A stretch of 15,758 bases of DNA from Halobacteriales archaeon QH_10_67_13 (GTDB lineage Archaea > Halobacteriota > Halobacteria > Halobacteriales > Haloarculaceae), in contig PXQL01000015.1 of the NCBI GenBank assembly GCA_003021335.1, forward strand, positions 9,293 through 25,050, written 5' to 3'. A program made the position numbers and the translations under genes. Shown here in pieces: positions 14,806 through 15,758 of this stretch. Below the pieces are notes generated by a model. The model ran no database searches. It saw nothing but the letters and a program-made list of their open reading frames with translations, and was not told the DNA's origin. Positions within the stretch are counted from its first letter, which is position 1; the number at the start of each line of letters is the position of its first letter.

Positions 14806-14964
14806 GCGCCCACTCTAGTACTCGTCGCGCAATCGGCGATCGTCCGTAGCCGTGGCCACGTACCGCTGCCCGCCGTCGAACGCCGGTGCCGTTCGGACCG
14901 GCGCGTCCAGCCTGGCGGCACTGGGACCCACAGTCTCAAGCCCGCCCGGTGGATACCGGGAGTC

Positions 14965-15655
14965 ATGCCAACAGCGATCGTTACGGGATCCTCGCGGGGT
15001 ATTGGCCGAGCGACGGCGTTGCGGTTCGCCGCCGACGGGTACGATGTCGCGATCAACTACCACACCAGCGACGAGCGGGCGGCGGCGGTCGCGGAGACGA
15101 TCCGCGATCGCGGTCAGACCGCTGTGGTAATTGGTGCCGATGTCTCCGATCCTGAGGGCGCAGAGCGGCTCGTCGAGGAGACCGTCGAGGAGCTCGGCGG
15201 GGTCGATCACCTCGTGAACAACGCCGGGATCGACCAGCACCTCTATACCCCGGAGCTGTCACTCGGCGTTCGCGGTCACGAAAGCCGCCCTTCCACACCT
15301 CCGGGCGTCGGACGATTCGCCCTCGGTGACGAACGTCTCCTCGATTCTCGCACACACCGGCGCCCCGATCGAGGTTCACTACGCGGCCTCGAAGGGGGGG
15401 ATGCTCTCCCTGACCCGGAGTCACGCCGCCGAGTTCGCCCCCGAGATCCGGGTCAACGCCGTCGCACCCGGCCACGTCGAAACCGACATGACCGCCGACC
15501 GATCGCCGGAACAGAAACGCGAGGAACTCGACCGGATCCCCGTCGGCCGGTACGGCCAGCCCGAGGACATCGCCGACGCCGTCGCCTACCTCCGGGACGC
15601 CGGCTTCGTCACCGGCGAGACGCTCAACGTTAACGGCGGCGAGGACATGCGGTAG
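14965..15655 (+). pseudogene. Short-chain dehydrogenase/reductase (SDR, FabG-like), internal deletion and frameshift
   Basis: The first frame from ATG 14965 gives a typical SDR N-terminus: PTAIVTGSSRGIGRATALRF with the TGxxxGIG cofactor motif (residues 7-14), GADVSD (57-62) and HLVNNAGIDQHLYTPELS (82-99). From about 15266 the next frame continues with AFAVTKAALPHLRASDDSPS, VTNVSSILAHTG (catalytic Ser), VHYAASKGG (catalytic Tyr and Lys of YxxxK), IRVNAVAPGHVETDM, RYGQPEDIADAVAYLRD and a normal C-terminal GETLNVNGGEDMR. About 13-15 residues of the helix that normally carries the structural Asn (DVNLKG-like) are missing, and the frame changes at that point. As written it encodes no working enzyme. 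An NADPH-dependent 3-oxoacyl-ACP or ketone reductase activity would be expected of an intact copy; the substrate is unknown. The stop is directly next to the convergent uvrA stop. Confidence 0.88.
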
Positions 15656-15758
15656 TTAGTCGTCGCCGGCGGCCGGGGTCGTCAGGTCCCGGTCCGCCCG
15701 GGGCCCGTCGAGATCCACCGCCGGGAGCAGGTCCCGGAGGTACCGGCCGGTGTGTGAC
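15656..15758 (-). CDS. uvrA: UvrABC excinuclease subunit A, C-terminal end (cut by window edge)
   Basis: The minus strand encodes 33 residues and a stop: SHTGRYLRDLLPAVDLDGPR, then ADRDLTTPAAGDD. SHTGRYLRDLLP is the conserved C-terminus of haloarchaeal UvrA (compare S-TG-FL or HTG-YL in bacterial UvrA). UvrA is the DNA-damage recognition ATPase of bacterial-type nucleotide excision repair, which haloarchaea possess. The rest lies beyond the right edge. Its stop codon abuts the stop of the convergent SDR gene with no gap. Confidence 0.85.
   Translation of the reverse strand, partial: SHTGRYLRDLLPAVDLDGPRADRDLTTPAAGDD

Noticed and set aside
1..15758. CRISPR array, insertion sequence, prophage or integrated element
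   Set aside because: No regularly spaced repeats, transposase or integrase motifs, or att-like duplication of the tRNA-Leu 3' end were seen on either strand.

Overview
The window reads as a haloarchaeal (Halobacteria) chromosome segment. The evidence is high GC with strong G/C preference at third codon positions, very acidic proteins, a Tat-type lipoprotein, promoter-like A/T boxes about 25-30 bases upstream of start codons (the leaderless layout), and several small proteins of types I know only from haloarchaea. It looks like ordinary chromosomal gene content: there is no transposase, phage gene, CRISPR array or long repeat. I cannot name the genus.

Left part (1-3746). The N-terminus of an ABC transporter ATPase runs off the left edge. 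It is preceded, with a 4-base ATGA overlap, by a TetR-family repressor gene whose frame is broken; a perfect inverted repeat just upstream of the repressor is the probable operator. Next is a broken DUF1405-type membrane protein gene, then the divergent vitamin B6 gene pdxS and an MscS-type mechanosensitive channel gene.

Middle part (3747-6390). Homoserine kinase thrB (minus strand) is divergent from a two-gene unit of small haloarchaeal proteins (DUF7124-like and DUF5815-like). This unit converges, with a 13-base overlap, on a DUF5813-like gene. A tRNA-Leu(UAA) gene lies beside it.

Right part (6391-15758). A five-gene dipeptide/oligopeptide ABC importer operon (dppA-dppB-dppC-dppD-dppF) has its own promoter. 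Four genes are intact, but dppC has lost an internal block and its frame. Downstream are a small haloarchaeal beta-type protein, a winged-helix regulator, an M29 aminopeptidase, a broken short-chain dehydrogenase/reductase gene and the C-terminal end of uvrA. Peptide import followed nearby by an aminopeptidase is a plausible functional pairing, but they are separate transcription units.

The most unusual signal is not a new gene family but a repeated lesion. At least three conserved genes (DUF1405 protein, dppC, SDR) lack roughly 40-90 bases of conserved core and change frame exactly at the gap. A fourth (tetR) is frameshifted and short, and a fifth (the small gene after the operon) may carry an in-frame loss. 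No insertion sequence or long repeat marks these sites. This is either clustered real deletion or, more simply, a systematic assembly/sequencing fault, and read mapping would decide. No previously undescribed multi-gene system is evident.
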